From Cardiocondyla obscurior (taxonomy: Eukaryota > Arthropoda > Insecta > Hymenoptera > Formicidae), in NCBI RefSeq assembly GCF_019399895.1, contig NC_091882.1, positions 1 through 64,000 of the forward strand: 64,000 bases of DNA. Reading direction: 5' to 3'. The notes beneath the pieces were generated by a model. That model had not been told where the DNA came from, ran no database searches, and saw nothing but the letters and a program-made list of their open reading frames with translations. Both the position numbers and the translations under genes were made by a program. Shown here one piece after another: positions 41,122 through 51,828 of this stretch. Each line of letters opens with the position of its first letter. The first letter of the stretch is position 1.

Positions 41122-41598
41122 CTGCAAACAACCCCAGATAATTAATTAAAATTACGCGAGTCTTCAATACGTATGAAATAGAAAAATCACCTCAGAGAGA
41201 TGAGCACATAAGTAAGAATGTAGCTTACGTTAAAGAAAGAAAACGTGGTCACATGTGCTCCTCACACGGAGAATGTAGAGAGGATAGTTATCGTACCGGG
41301 AAGATTTTCGTTGAACGCAAATACGTATCACGTTAGGCACGAGCACGCGGTTGCTGTGAGTGCGTAGCATGTACACATGTGCCTCGCGCGACCGCTGGAG
41401 AAGGACAGAGCGGGAGTGAGAGAGTGGGGGTAGTGGGGGAATATACCTGGGAATATTCCTAGCGCGAGGCACACGTACTCACTACGCACTATACAGCAGC
41501 CACGTGTGTCCGTGCCGAAAGTAATTCGCGCTTCCGTTTAACGAAAATCCTTCCGGCACGATAACTACAATTAAGCTTTAGATTTCTTTTTGTTAGAG

Positions 41599-41914
41599 AT
41601 CGTAGTAGCATCCGCTGTCGTTAACGAAATTGTCGTCACCGCCGATATTGAGAATTATACGAACCGACTGCGGTTCGTCGGTCGTTTTAGAAGTTCCGAA
41701 TAGTTATTCGGGCGTAATTTTTCGCCGTTGCTTTATTCTAAACGCGAGTGCCGGACAGGAACGCGCGAAAGTGATCGGTGATTTTCGCGAATGTAAAATC
41801 ACGGTCGGGGTGTTCGCGAGTGACTTGTACGCGGAAGGATGACTCGTCACGACGTCCAAACTGAGAGGAGGAGCAGGCCCGGGGGGCATCCTGCATCGGC
41901 GGAGCAACTTTAAA
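41599..41914 (+). other. Exon-like block III, copy C (inverted arm)
   Basis: Plus-strand counterpart of 40591-40890. The acceptor has become TGTTAGAG (weak) and the donor is AAA followed by GTATGT. It keeps CTGAGAGGAGGAGCAGGCCC and CGGAGCAACTT near its 3' end. Confidence 0.35.
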
Positions 41915-42005
41915 GTATGTATAAATTAAAAAAAAATCTTTCTTTTTATTAATCTCATTAATTAACTAACGTGTCTATATTAACATTTTCTTTTTTATGT
42001 TACAG

Positions 42006-42049
42006 TTACTGGCGGAATTCTACGACTCCGCTGAAGTTCATACAAATTG
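42006..42049 (+). other. Exon-like block IV, copy C (inverted arm)
   Basis: Plus-strand block of 44 bases between TTTATGTTACAG and GTAAGTCGC. It is the third copy that keeps the same acceptor and donor words while its body has drifted. Confidence 0.4.
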
Positions 42050-42140
42050 GTAAGTCGCATAATTCTTTCTCGTTATTTGTAAACGGGATTTCCTAAAAAA
42101 TAACGCGTGCATAATTTCTTCTAGTAATACTTAAATAGTA

Positions 42141-42261
42141 TGTCCAGGTAAAGACGGTACTTCCACGAGGACGTTCTTGATCTCGACACAAGAAACTACT
42201 ATGTAAAGCGAGATTGCGAGTGAGGCGCGGAAAAATCGCGAAGACCGTCTTTGCCTGGACA
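42141..42261. mobile_element. 121 bp MITE with TA target duplication
   Basis: The left end TGTCCAGGTAAAGACGGT is mirrored at the right end (reverse complement TGTCCAGGCAAAGACGGT), one mismatch in 18. Both ends are flanked by TA (42139-42140 and 42262-42263). The length, lack of coding capacity and TA duplication are typical of Tc1/mariner-type miniature elements; the family name is an inference. It sits only about 60 bases outside the 1.67 kb inverted repeat. Confidence 0.75.
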
Positions 42262-42263
42262 TA

Positions 42264-45050
42264 TTAATTAAATATTAAAATTAAACCGAAGTTTTTAAAA
42301 TAGGATCTCTAGTATTCCACATGTGGCGTAATTTGAAGTGAGCTTGCTTTTTATTTTATTCGCGGAAAAAGAAAAAAAAAAAACCCCGGTTTGCGCGACG
42401 TGTAATATAAGAAGCGAAAAATATGCAAGGCTGTATCGGGTGTCGAAAGGTATACGCTGTAAATATACATCAACCCTCATACATGCGATGTCATCTAGTG
42501 AGATTTTCGCGTACTGTTTAGGCAACAGGGTTCCTATGCTCTAGTAAAGGGAGTAAAGGGGTGCGAAAGGTTGCAACGCGTTTCGGGAAGTGCCGTAAAT
42601 TCTAGTTTAGAAATACGGGAAACGAGATTTTCGTACGAAAACAGTCGGATTAAACCACGTGTCTATATATTTTTTATTTCTCGGACGGGAAAAGAAAATT
42701 CAGATAATAATTTATAAATTTCGTTCAAAAATGAAAATATACATGAAATAATCAAGCGTTATTTTATACCGCTCAGAAAGAGGACAATGTCGAAACTATT
42801 CTTTTTAATACAAATAAATAAAATGCCCGCGCATCCGCGACCAGGATACACACGACGTGAAATTATTTAAAACGTTAAAGGGGGAGATATAGAGAAAAAT
42901 GATAGCCCCGCGCGCAACTGGATCAAGTTTACTCCGGGAATGCATTACGGTCATTTTTATGAAGACGGTCACCATCAATTCGTGCGGGCGAGCTGGTCAC
43001 GGCACGAGAGGGATAGGATTTAAGTACGGAAAGATGAAGGGGTTGAAAATCTCGCCACCGCAGAGCGTGGCACGGATAGATCATACATCATTCCTTTGCG
43101 CGAACGAAGCTTCTTCCGTATCCTTCTGCCTACCTATCCACCATCCGCTCTCCGTCATGCTCACCCCCGCCCGCTCTTTCCCGCGCCTCATCCCTAGCCA
43201 AGCCCACCCCGTCGTCCATTTACCCTTACGAGCGCGTCTCAGGTCGGCTCGCGCAACATGCCATTCTTCAACCAGCCCGTCCGCCGCGCGCGCGATGTAC
43301 GTGCGTGCTTCCCCGTCCGTAGGTTTGCGAGCCGCCCTGGGAACGTGGCATTTACGAGATTCTCGTGAAAACTCTGTTAAGCCGCTTGAGCGTCAGACTT
43401 CGTCGTGTTCCCCGGGCGCACCGGTACGTGTAAACGTTTCCGCGGCGTTAAGAGGGATGACGCCTCCTCGACTCGGCGGGCTTTGGTTGAAACGGAAAAA
43501 TCGTTCATCGGATTCGCGCAATAAGGAAGAGGAGTCGTCGCGAAATCTCGCTTCATCATCTCGACGGTTTCAACGAGCTGTGACCGCGAAAAGGGAAAAG
43601 TAAAAAAAAAAAAAAAAACAATTTGCCCCTTCGTTATTAATAATTCTTTTTCACCCTCCCTCCCCTATATCTTCCCAGTAAAAAAGAAACTGCTTTTAAA
43701 CGCTTTTATGTAGCCCGTTGTGAATATGCATAAAAATTTCTTCGTCACGTAGTCTCGTGACACCTTTCGTGACACGTCACACGCGACCACGTGTAATCGT
43801 TTGATCTCGCTACAGAGATGCGGGACGGTATAACACACACGACGCAATTAACGGTGTACCGTGCCACATAAAGAAGGTGTCAAGACGGCCGATCACGGTT
43901 TCTTTATAATTGTTGATATTACGCATACACACCTTTTTTTTATGCACGCATATGTGTGCCCATTTATATATAGAGATAAATATGTTTATAAATTTATCGT
44001 GTAACCGATTCAAACAATGGAATTAATTATAAAGCCTGCACCGGATAACCGCATCGTAACCACTACTTGGAGTTTCCTAGCTTTGGCTACGCTCTTTAAG
44101 CAAAGCGCTTTGAGCACAGAGGAGCTGGTTTCCTTCAAAACCAGCACGACATGCGAAAGTCATAACGTTGGTATCAAAGTAGGTAGCTAATTACAGTACA
44201 GCTGTGGGGCATCGTAGATATAGAAGATATATTTATGAGGTGATATATATATATTTTTTTTTCTTTTTCCTAATGAGTTATTTCTGGGACAATTTTTCTT
44301 TCATTTTTATACTGTTAAGACTCGGTAAAAATAATTTAAAAAATAACTCCCTTCTTTTTCTGCATATGCTTAGAAGAAATTGATATACGTATCATGTGTA
44401 TAAATTATATTGTGCATGTATATGTATCATTTCTTCGTAAAGAAATTCTTTATTTAAATTTCAACCCGTAATCGCTATATTTCTTAAATTCTTATGACAC
44501 GAAAAGATAACGGGGAATAAATATAACTTTTTGTTGGCAAAAACATGAAAGAAATATTCACCCACGTTCACGTTGTGGAATACTATTAATTATAAGACTC
44601 GACAATCAGCCCACCCGAACGTAAAATTGCGAGAATTATTTACGAGCGTTATAGCATTATCTAATTTGCACAGTTTTGCGAGATCTAATGTTAAAATGAC
44701 GGCGATGTTGAAGCGCCGCGATCATACCAGTATTTATGCGCGCTTAATAACAATTATTCGATGTTGCGACTAAAATAACGATATGTCACCGAACGCCAGC
44801 CAAACGGATTTAATGATTTGCAATGGCTATAATAATTATGCTCGTATTACGTTTTGACGTTTAAATATTCAAAATAACGAATGGTTTGATTATACAATAT
44901 TAGTCGCTTCGAGCATTTGCTAAATTACATGTAAAATAATCGTTACATAGATGCTTCAAAGAACATCTGTTTTTTGGTGTAATTGTACAGGTTTGTACAA
45001 TTCTTCATAACGCTGACGCGATAATGTGTCATGCATGATAAAAAATAATA
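42264..45050. other. Non-coding stretch
   Basis: No gene recognised. The longest open frame of the window lies here (42899-43603, plus) but its composition is not protein-like and no splice or homology support is visible. A short strong hairpin (GCTGGTTT, five to six base loop, AAAACCAGC) lies at about 44124-44147. From about 43.6 kb the DNA becomes AT-rich. Confidence 0.5.
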
Positions 45051-45062
45051 TTACGGACTCAC

Positions 45063-45113
45063 CAGTTCGATGCGTAGCGGTGCAGGAGTTTCAGCAACCC
45101 AGAAACGATGATA
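45063..45113 (-). other. Exon-like block, copy D
   Basis: A 51-base minus-strand block between TATGTTACAG and GTGAGTCCG. The splice-site words match block IV of the other copies (TATGTTACAG and GTGAGTC), while the body is only weakly similar. An upstream donor on the same strand lies at 45788. Confidence 0.3.
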
Positions 45114-45530
45114 CTGTAACATACATAAAAATATATAAATTACAGAGACGATCAAAATAATTTTAATCATAAAAAAAAATATAATTTATACACTTCTAAT
45201 GAATGTTCCAATTACGCAATGAAAAATTAAGTTATTTATTATTTAAATAACTTAATTTAAATAACAAAAATCGACTTTATGTCGTTCACGCCCATATTTT
45301 TTTAGCACCTAATAAATAAAATAACGCACCCGTCCAATATTACATCAAGTATTTTACTGTTTTAAGTTTTATGCTTCACGAATTCGTAATCATTTAATAC
45401 GTTGCGGTACTTGTCGATTTACTAATTCGTCACCGAGAAATCAAGAATATTAATAATAATTATAATTCGTATGAATATATTTTATATTCAAAGGATCGAG
45501 AAGCGTTTGAAATATATAAAATATGCACAT

Positions 45531-45865
45531 GCATACACTGAAAGACGGATATGCCGTATTTGTTGTGGCGACGGCGGCTAGCGTGCGTGACTTTAGGGTG
45601 GTGTGCGTCGAATCTCACACAAAGTGCACGTGTGTGTTCGTACATGTGCCATGGGGCGCGGGTGCTGGACAGGCGTACGTGATTCCTCTTTTACTCTCCA
45701 CCCCTTCACTCGGCCCCCGGAAAGAGTAGTAGTCGTGAGGCTCCACGGCATACGTATGTATACGCGCCTCGTGTAAAACTCAACTCACCAACAACCACGT
45801 AAAAGTCACGTACGCTAGCCGTCGTCGCCGCAGCAAACGTCATATCTGCCTTCAAGTGTACGATT
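45531..45865. repeat. Inverted repeat, copy D
   Basis: Left arm (about 45531-45595) and right arm (about 45803-45865) are reverse complements. The core, 45568-45594 against 45805-45831, shares GCGACGNCGGCTAGCGTNCG and then TGACTTT with two mismatches in 27. The loop is about 200 bases. The layout (inverted GC-rich arms upstream of a TATGTTACAG block) repeats that of the 41.4 kb centre. Confidence 0.6.
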
Positions 45866-45895
45866 GTGCTAGTTCAGTGCCGAAAATAATTATAT
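45789..45895 (-). other. Candidate first exon, copy D
   Basis: On the minus strand this block ends at GTTGTTG followed by GTGAGTTGAG, a strong donor. It contains an ATG opening 18 codons that stay open to the donor (MTFAAATTASVRDFYVVV). Joined to 45063-45113 the frame stops after a few more residues, so a protein product is unlikely. The upper limit is a guess. Confidence 0.25.
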
Positions 45896-48800
45896 ACGTA
45901 AAATAGTTTTCTTATTTCTAGTGTGAAAGAACCGTAGAGTAAATGACACGCTCATTCTGTAACGTCGAGTCTCTCTATTGTGAAAAAGGAGACGTAGAGA
46001 TATTACGGGACGCTGATTGCTTTTTCTGACTCTAATTTTAAATACGTGTTAATTTCGAACTTGACGCTCTAAAAAATTCACGAATCTCGAAACGTTAGTG
46101 TCTATTTTTATCGCACGCTGGTTATCGCAAGGCGTCTTCCGAAGAAAGCTTTTGACACCTGTCTATTTTCAAACCCGAGTTTTCTTGTCGGTTTCACACG
46201 GTCGATTTAGACGTCAATTGATGCAGAAACATCGCCGAGAAAAAAGCCGAATGAGGAGCAGTCCCTCGGTTTTAAAACTCTTTTGCAGAGATCGCTCTTT
46301 GCAAAGTTATATAAATTTCCGTCCCGTATATTTCCCCCGCCAATTCAAGATCGCTCTTTAACGTCGTCGGAAACCGTGTTCGTTGTATTATAACTATCGC
46401 CGACACCTAATTCTTTCCCGGACAATTTCCCTGTCTTCAAAAGCACGCCGACAGCTATATATCATCGCTAGGCAGATCCGACTTCTCCCGCTCGCCGCGT
46501 AGATACAAAGGACAAAACTCGGCTAGATCGAAACGTGCGAAAGTTAAATCGCCGGTGCCGGGGAGGGGCAGGAACGGGCGATAAATTCCACGACGCCGAA
46601 AGTGCCTCGTGTGTGCGGGGGAGAAAACTTTTCGAAAGGGTGGAAAGGAAATCGACGCGCGGGTATGCCAATAACGGGGAATTCCGGTTAGAAGCGACGT
46701 CGCGGTCTTAAATCGGCTGGTAATCCGCGAGAGTACGTGAGCCACTCTTACAAGGGGATCAGAATCGCGCGATCTCGCTCGTTACGATTAAGGGGCTGTG
46801 AGATGAGAATGCCTCCATAATACAGGAGATGGGCGACGGCGCTGGTTTCAGAAGTTATAATGTAAGGCCGCAAACAAGATTGGGGTGGTGTGTCGCAGGA
46901 GGGATGAGTCCCGTCCCTCGGGAATATCTCGTTTTCGTCCTAATCGTTCGCGTCTTTAACCTCGATCGTGCGGTATCCCACACGTTCCTTCGTTCCCGCT
47001 GGCGTTCACACAACACAACGGCCGCGAAAGTGGAAGAAAAAAAAAAAAAAAAAAGGAAAGCGTACCGAAAGTTTCTAACTAGCGATACATCGGTAGCGCT
47101 TAGTTGCGAACGAAAATTTATCTACGTATCTTAGAGGAAAGTACGTGCGATACATTTTCCACACGAAATTATAAAAAAAAAATTAAATTAAAAAAAAATA
47201 AAAAATATCTAGAAGAAAGAAATATTATACATATGCGACGCGTTTCGTTCTTGGATTGGATTTTATTTGCTTTGCGAAAATCATGAGTAATATTAAGTAA
47301 TCCGCGAGAATGATTGTTGCTAATCCTTATTAGAAGAGCGATGCGAGGAGTGTCGTGTTGGGAAAGAAATCTGATCGAACGGCGGTGGCTGACATAAGGA
47401 GTACAGGTCCGTGAGTTACGAGTGCTCGGCGAGAGAAAGAGCAAAGTGGAAGGGTGAGGTGGCGTTGTTTACCCTTTATTTATGACGAAAGTTTGGCCAG
47501 ATTTCACGAAAGCACAACCCCGAGGTCGGTTAAAGCGTGCAGCTTCGGTCACGAGGGTCGCGTGGGGGAGACCGACGGAGAAATTGTAGGGTCGAGCAAG
47601 TAGGACGAGGCCTGGCGGCTGCGGCGAGCGAGACAGAGTGTTGCGAGGCCTCTCATGTGCGGTTATTCGTTAATGTCATTCCGCTGTCCGTGCCTTCTCT
47701 GTTTGCGCGCGATAACAAGCTGTATAATTCGAAGGGACTAAATTTTCACCGTTTATAAACGTGTCGTAATCGCGGCCGTCGCTTTCGTAATTTTTCACGT
47801 TTGAAAACACGTTTCCTTCTCCTTTTCCACATATCCGCAGATTTTAATATATATTTTATTATTTTATTGCCGAGTCAGGATGAGCGCTCATCGATAATAA
47901 GATACACGGATGCTCCGCGTTTGTCTTTCTCTCTTTCTCTCTCTTTCTCTTTTTCTACAATGAAACTTTAATGAAAAGCAAAAATTTAATAAAACGCCGT
48001 TTTCCCTCGAAAATTTTTTTAAGATACTTTTTCCTTTGCGCGACGTCACTTTGTCGATGCGTTTCGTGAATCTTTCCTTTACATCGTTTAATGTGACGTA
48101 GGGAAAAAGGAGAGAGAAGAAGATGGCATGAATGACAGCGGGCAAATAAGAGCGAGCAGCGTTCCGACTAGAAACTTGTAATTTATTGATCGTTGCGTGC
48201 TCGTTAAGTAGATAGCTGATCTGCGGTTTAAATTCACGGGATGGTATCGTGCCTGTCGTCCCGGTAGGCGTCCCTTTCCATCTGCGTGCACGAGCGCGTT
48301 CTCTCACGCGCTTGGAAATTCGTCGACTTTATCAGGACGTGTAAACAGATGTTTGATCACCGGAGGAGAAAGGCCCGTGAAATATTACACGTAGCGCTTC
48401 CTCCCTTCGAAGAGGCTCGAACGTTAATAATTGGTCACGTGGGCGCCGCAATCGGCGCCAGAGTGGCCCTTGATCGGGCGCGTGTACTAATTGGGAGCGC
48501 AATTAAAACGCGTCGCGTACGTGTCCTCGCGCGAGAAAGCCGGCGGCGGCGCGGAATACGTCGGCACTCGCCGTCAAAATGAAACGCAAGACCGCACGTG
48601 CAAAAGCAAAGAGAAGTCAGGAAGGGACGAGCGGACGGACGTGCGACTGATGCCCGCGAATGCAAGAGAAAAAGAAAGAAACGGCGGAGAAGCGAGGCGG
48701 GGATCTGGCAGCTGGCACGTCGGTTAATTGAGTCGGCTGACACGAGAACCGAAAACAAAACGTGTCAGCGGGTCGGCGACGATTGTGTGACACCCCCGTC

Positions 48801-50955
48801 CTTCGGTGTCTATTGCACTCGAGTGCATCGCGAGAATGGGGATGGTAGTCAGTCGCGCGTCCCCCGCGCCTTTCTGCTTTCAATTATCCGTCCGTCTCGC
48901 GTCGATAAGCGCTTTCGGGCCGCTCCCTTTCGCGCACTTTTCAGTTTTTTTTTTATTTTCCTTTTTTTTCGATCTCTACATTATTTTATTTTAATTAAGT
49001 CACGCGACATTAACGCGGCGGCTTCCTTCTTCTCGGCGCGGAACTGCAGAAAAACAACTGTTGCGTTTGTTAAGCCGAGTATCAGCTTATTTCGCTATAA
49101 AACAGTTTATTGCGGTATAAACTAAATCTGATACGACAAAACCTCTCATTTTAATGCAGGTTCTAATATTTTTCTGCGATGCAGATCCTCACCGTCGAAT
49201 GTACATTTTTTAATGTAATATCTTTTCGTTGTATTCTTTTTTTCTCTCTTTTAAAATCTTTAAGGATTTTTATCAGTCGTATCAAGGACGTACCGTCGCA
49301 TCGCCGCAGCGGCGACTTCTTTTCCGTTAAAACTACTCCCGTAAAAACGTTGCCGGGGCGGAGGGAAAGGATAGGAAAGTTCACGGTGGAAATTGCGTTG
49401 TATTCTCGCTTCGGCACCGGGGCGGTTTCCGTGAACGAGGAAATTGCGGCGCATAGTGTGCATCCTAAATATTTACTTGCCTCTCGCCGTTACACCGCGC
49501 AAATATTCCATTTGCGACCGTGAAAACACGCGCGCCCCGGAGTCTCTGCGAGCTCGGAGTCGTTGTGATACTCGAGACGGATTCAATGATGCCGTTGACG
49601 TTAAAATGTCATAAGCGGAAACCGCTTGCGTTCGCCGCGGCCCCGGCGAAAACGTTATTTGCCATTCCTGCAAATTACTTTTATCCTCTTGCAAAAGGAG
49701 CGCGGCAACCACGGTACAAATAGCATGAAAAGGCGGATATACGCCACGCTGACGTACACCGACGCCGACGAGATGTACGCCGATTACCGTTACTCGGTTC
49801 AGCCCGTTCGAGTTTCTCTCTATTAAAGTGTACGTGAAGATAAAATTGCGCCCGCGGGATGACGTAGCGCACGTTCCTTCCCATAAAATTTTCGAGTTTC
49901 GCGAAAATTGTCGAGTCACGCGAAAATAATTTCGCCGATACGTGGATCGTCGGTACCAAACCGCGCCGAGGCACCCATCCGCTCCTAATGAAAGCCTTTC
50001 GCCCACAATAGCGCGACGCTAGCAAGTTTCCCGGCTTGCGAAGGAGTTCGGCGGGGGGGAGGGAGGTGGGAGGAGGAGGCGGATTCGTACGGTTACTTTG
50101 AAGAATATCTCAAGTCGGACGAAGTTTGGCGAAGCCGGGCCAACGGTCAAATTAATGTGCAAACTTCAACGTAATAGTTGTTTCTCCGAGGTCTTAACTA
50201 TCGAGTGGTGGATCGCCAAACTCCCCCGGCCTCGGCCCAAGTTCATTAACCGCTTGGGGTGTGTATGTCATGGGCTTCTTTGTGCGCCATGATATCCCGA
50301 GAGCGAATTCTAAGCAGGCGGGATTTTGTCGGGACCGCCGCCGTTTTGCGAAACCGAGGACACGCTAATTTTCGCGGAAATTCCCCCCGCGCGAAACTTT
50401 AGAGCCACCGCCGCGCTTCCACGGGGTCGGTGTGACAGACGTGTGCGGAAAGGATAATGGCGCGAAGGTGACGGCACGGGGGCGGTGGGGAATCTCACCT
50501 CGACCTCCCGGATGTGTAGACATGTACAATACATGAACGTAATCCGAGACTAGAGATGCGCGATGCCGTTGCCGATGTAAATAAGTGCTCGGGGTGTAAT
50601 TCACATCCTCCGTGACACATATATCTAATTTACATTTACACATTTACGCGCGTCCCGGTTGTTATTAATAATACATCGCGCGAGGGAAATCGGATTTGCC
50701 AGGTATCGAGGAGTAGGCGCGGAATTAGCGCAGAAACGATTAGTCGCAATTATCTTTACGAGATAAGTAGAATCTAGTTCATTTAACCATTTATTTATTT
50801 TGCGACACATGTGCCTTTCCAACGAGGCGCCTTCTTTTCTCAACGCCGAAGCGAAACAGGAATGTAAATATAAAAAAAAAAAAAAAAAAAAGAGAAAAGA
50901 AAAAAAATTACGGTCGTAACGTATACATAACGTAAATGTGCGACGCACTCGCGGT
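45896..50955. other. Non-coding stretch
   Basis: No convincing gene. Contains A/T runs at about 47037-47054 and 48946-48969, a CT-rich tract at 47926-47955, and a G-rich tract at about 50050-50083 that could form a quadruplex. Open frames (for example 48598-49125 plus, 49473-50006 minus) lack protein-like composition. Confidence 0.5.
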
Positions 50956-51040
50956 TTAAAAAGTTCAAGCTGTAATATTAATTATCTACCGTAATTAAAT
51001 TTAATAGAGCCTTTATATCGCGACGCGACCAGTAAGGTAT
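50956..51040 (+). repeat. Diverged direct repeat, copy 1
   Basis: Shares TTTAAAAAGTTC, TATTAATTAT, CGTAATTAAATTTAAT and the spacing between them with 51742-51828. Similarity is moderate and gapped only slightly. Confidence 0.6.
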
Positions 51041-51741
51041 CGCTCTTGCTACCGGGCTACATAATGTCCAGAGTAACCGGATCACGAAAGAGAAGAACGT
51101 TGCTGTGTTCGCGCCCGCGTCGAGACAGAGATTCCCAACTGATGTTTCGTGAACGTTCACGGGTCCACGGGCATTCCGAACGATTCCGCGTTTCAGAAAT
51201 TCAGAGGAGAAGCTCATTAGCATTCGTGTTAATTAAAGATATTTTTAGAGAGAGGCGCGCGCGCGAAACGACGTTTCCAACTTCGTTCTGAGCGAATGAG
51301 ATTGGCCGCCGCACGTTCACGGAAATGGAATATAGAGAAAAATATATAGGAAGAAAGAGAGAGAGAGAATAAAATCCCCCTCTTCTTTCAACTGGTTAAT
51401 TAGACACAGACATTTACAAGACGTTAAAAATGGCCGGGCTTAGCTCTTGCTTTTGATGGCACGCGCATGAAATCTTACTTAATTAACATATTAGTTATGA
51501 ATAAAAGATCAGACCACTTATCACCTAAGTGATTCGGATTGCAAATCATCTTACTTTATAACGTTTCGATACTCGTGGACGCCGAATGTCCCAGCAGTTC
51601 AATGTAAAACAAGACAAAGACAAATTAATTTATGGGAAGTAGCGCGCGCCTCAAAGTAAAATTTTTTTTTTCGAAAAACGCACGTAAAGGAGGACACACT
51701 TGCTCCTAACTATACATATTGTATACGATACTCTCGTAATA

Positions 51742-51828
51742 CAGTTTAAAAAGTTCGAGGTATACTATTAATTATTCGTCGTAATTAAATTTAATGCAGC
51801 TTTCACGTCGCTACGGGCTTCAGTGAGG
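51742..51828 (+). repeat. Diverged direct repeat, copy 2
   Basis: Second copy of the segment at 50956-51040, about 790 bases downstream in the same orientation. Either a local duplication or two members of a dispersed repeat. Confidence 0.6.

Larger units (their letters stand above)
40410..42079. mobile_element. 1.67 kb imperfect inverted repeat (foldback element or hairpin-RNA locus)
   Basis: The left arm (40,410 to about 41,390) and right arm (about 41,462-42,079) are reverse complements at many places. Outer ends are CAAGCTACGA and, inverted, TCGTTATTTG, each next to TA. Further matched pairs are the exon-like blocks 40444-40480 with 42006-42049, and 40591-40890 with 41599-41914. Others are TAGTTATCGT plus GATTTTCGTT at 41285-41318 with 41531-41567, and GTGCCTCGCGC at 41379-41389 with 41462-41472. 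The loop is about 70 bases centred near 41,425. The left arm carries roughly 360 extra bases (about 40,893-41,284, including one exon-like block) absent from the right. There is no transposase frame. A single transcript across it could fold into a very long imperfect hairpin. Confidence 0.65.

Noticed and set aside
42899..43603. Longest plain open frame of the window (234 codons, plus strand)
   Set aside because: Composition is arginine/serine/proline-rich with no domain-like pattern, it overlaps a long CpG-rich tract where stops are scarce, and no splice or homology support is visible.
44080..44165. tRNA or box H/ACA snoRNA
   Set aside because: The hairpin lacks a cloverleaf and T-loop, and the second stem is too short for an H/ACA arm.
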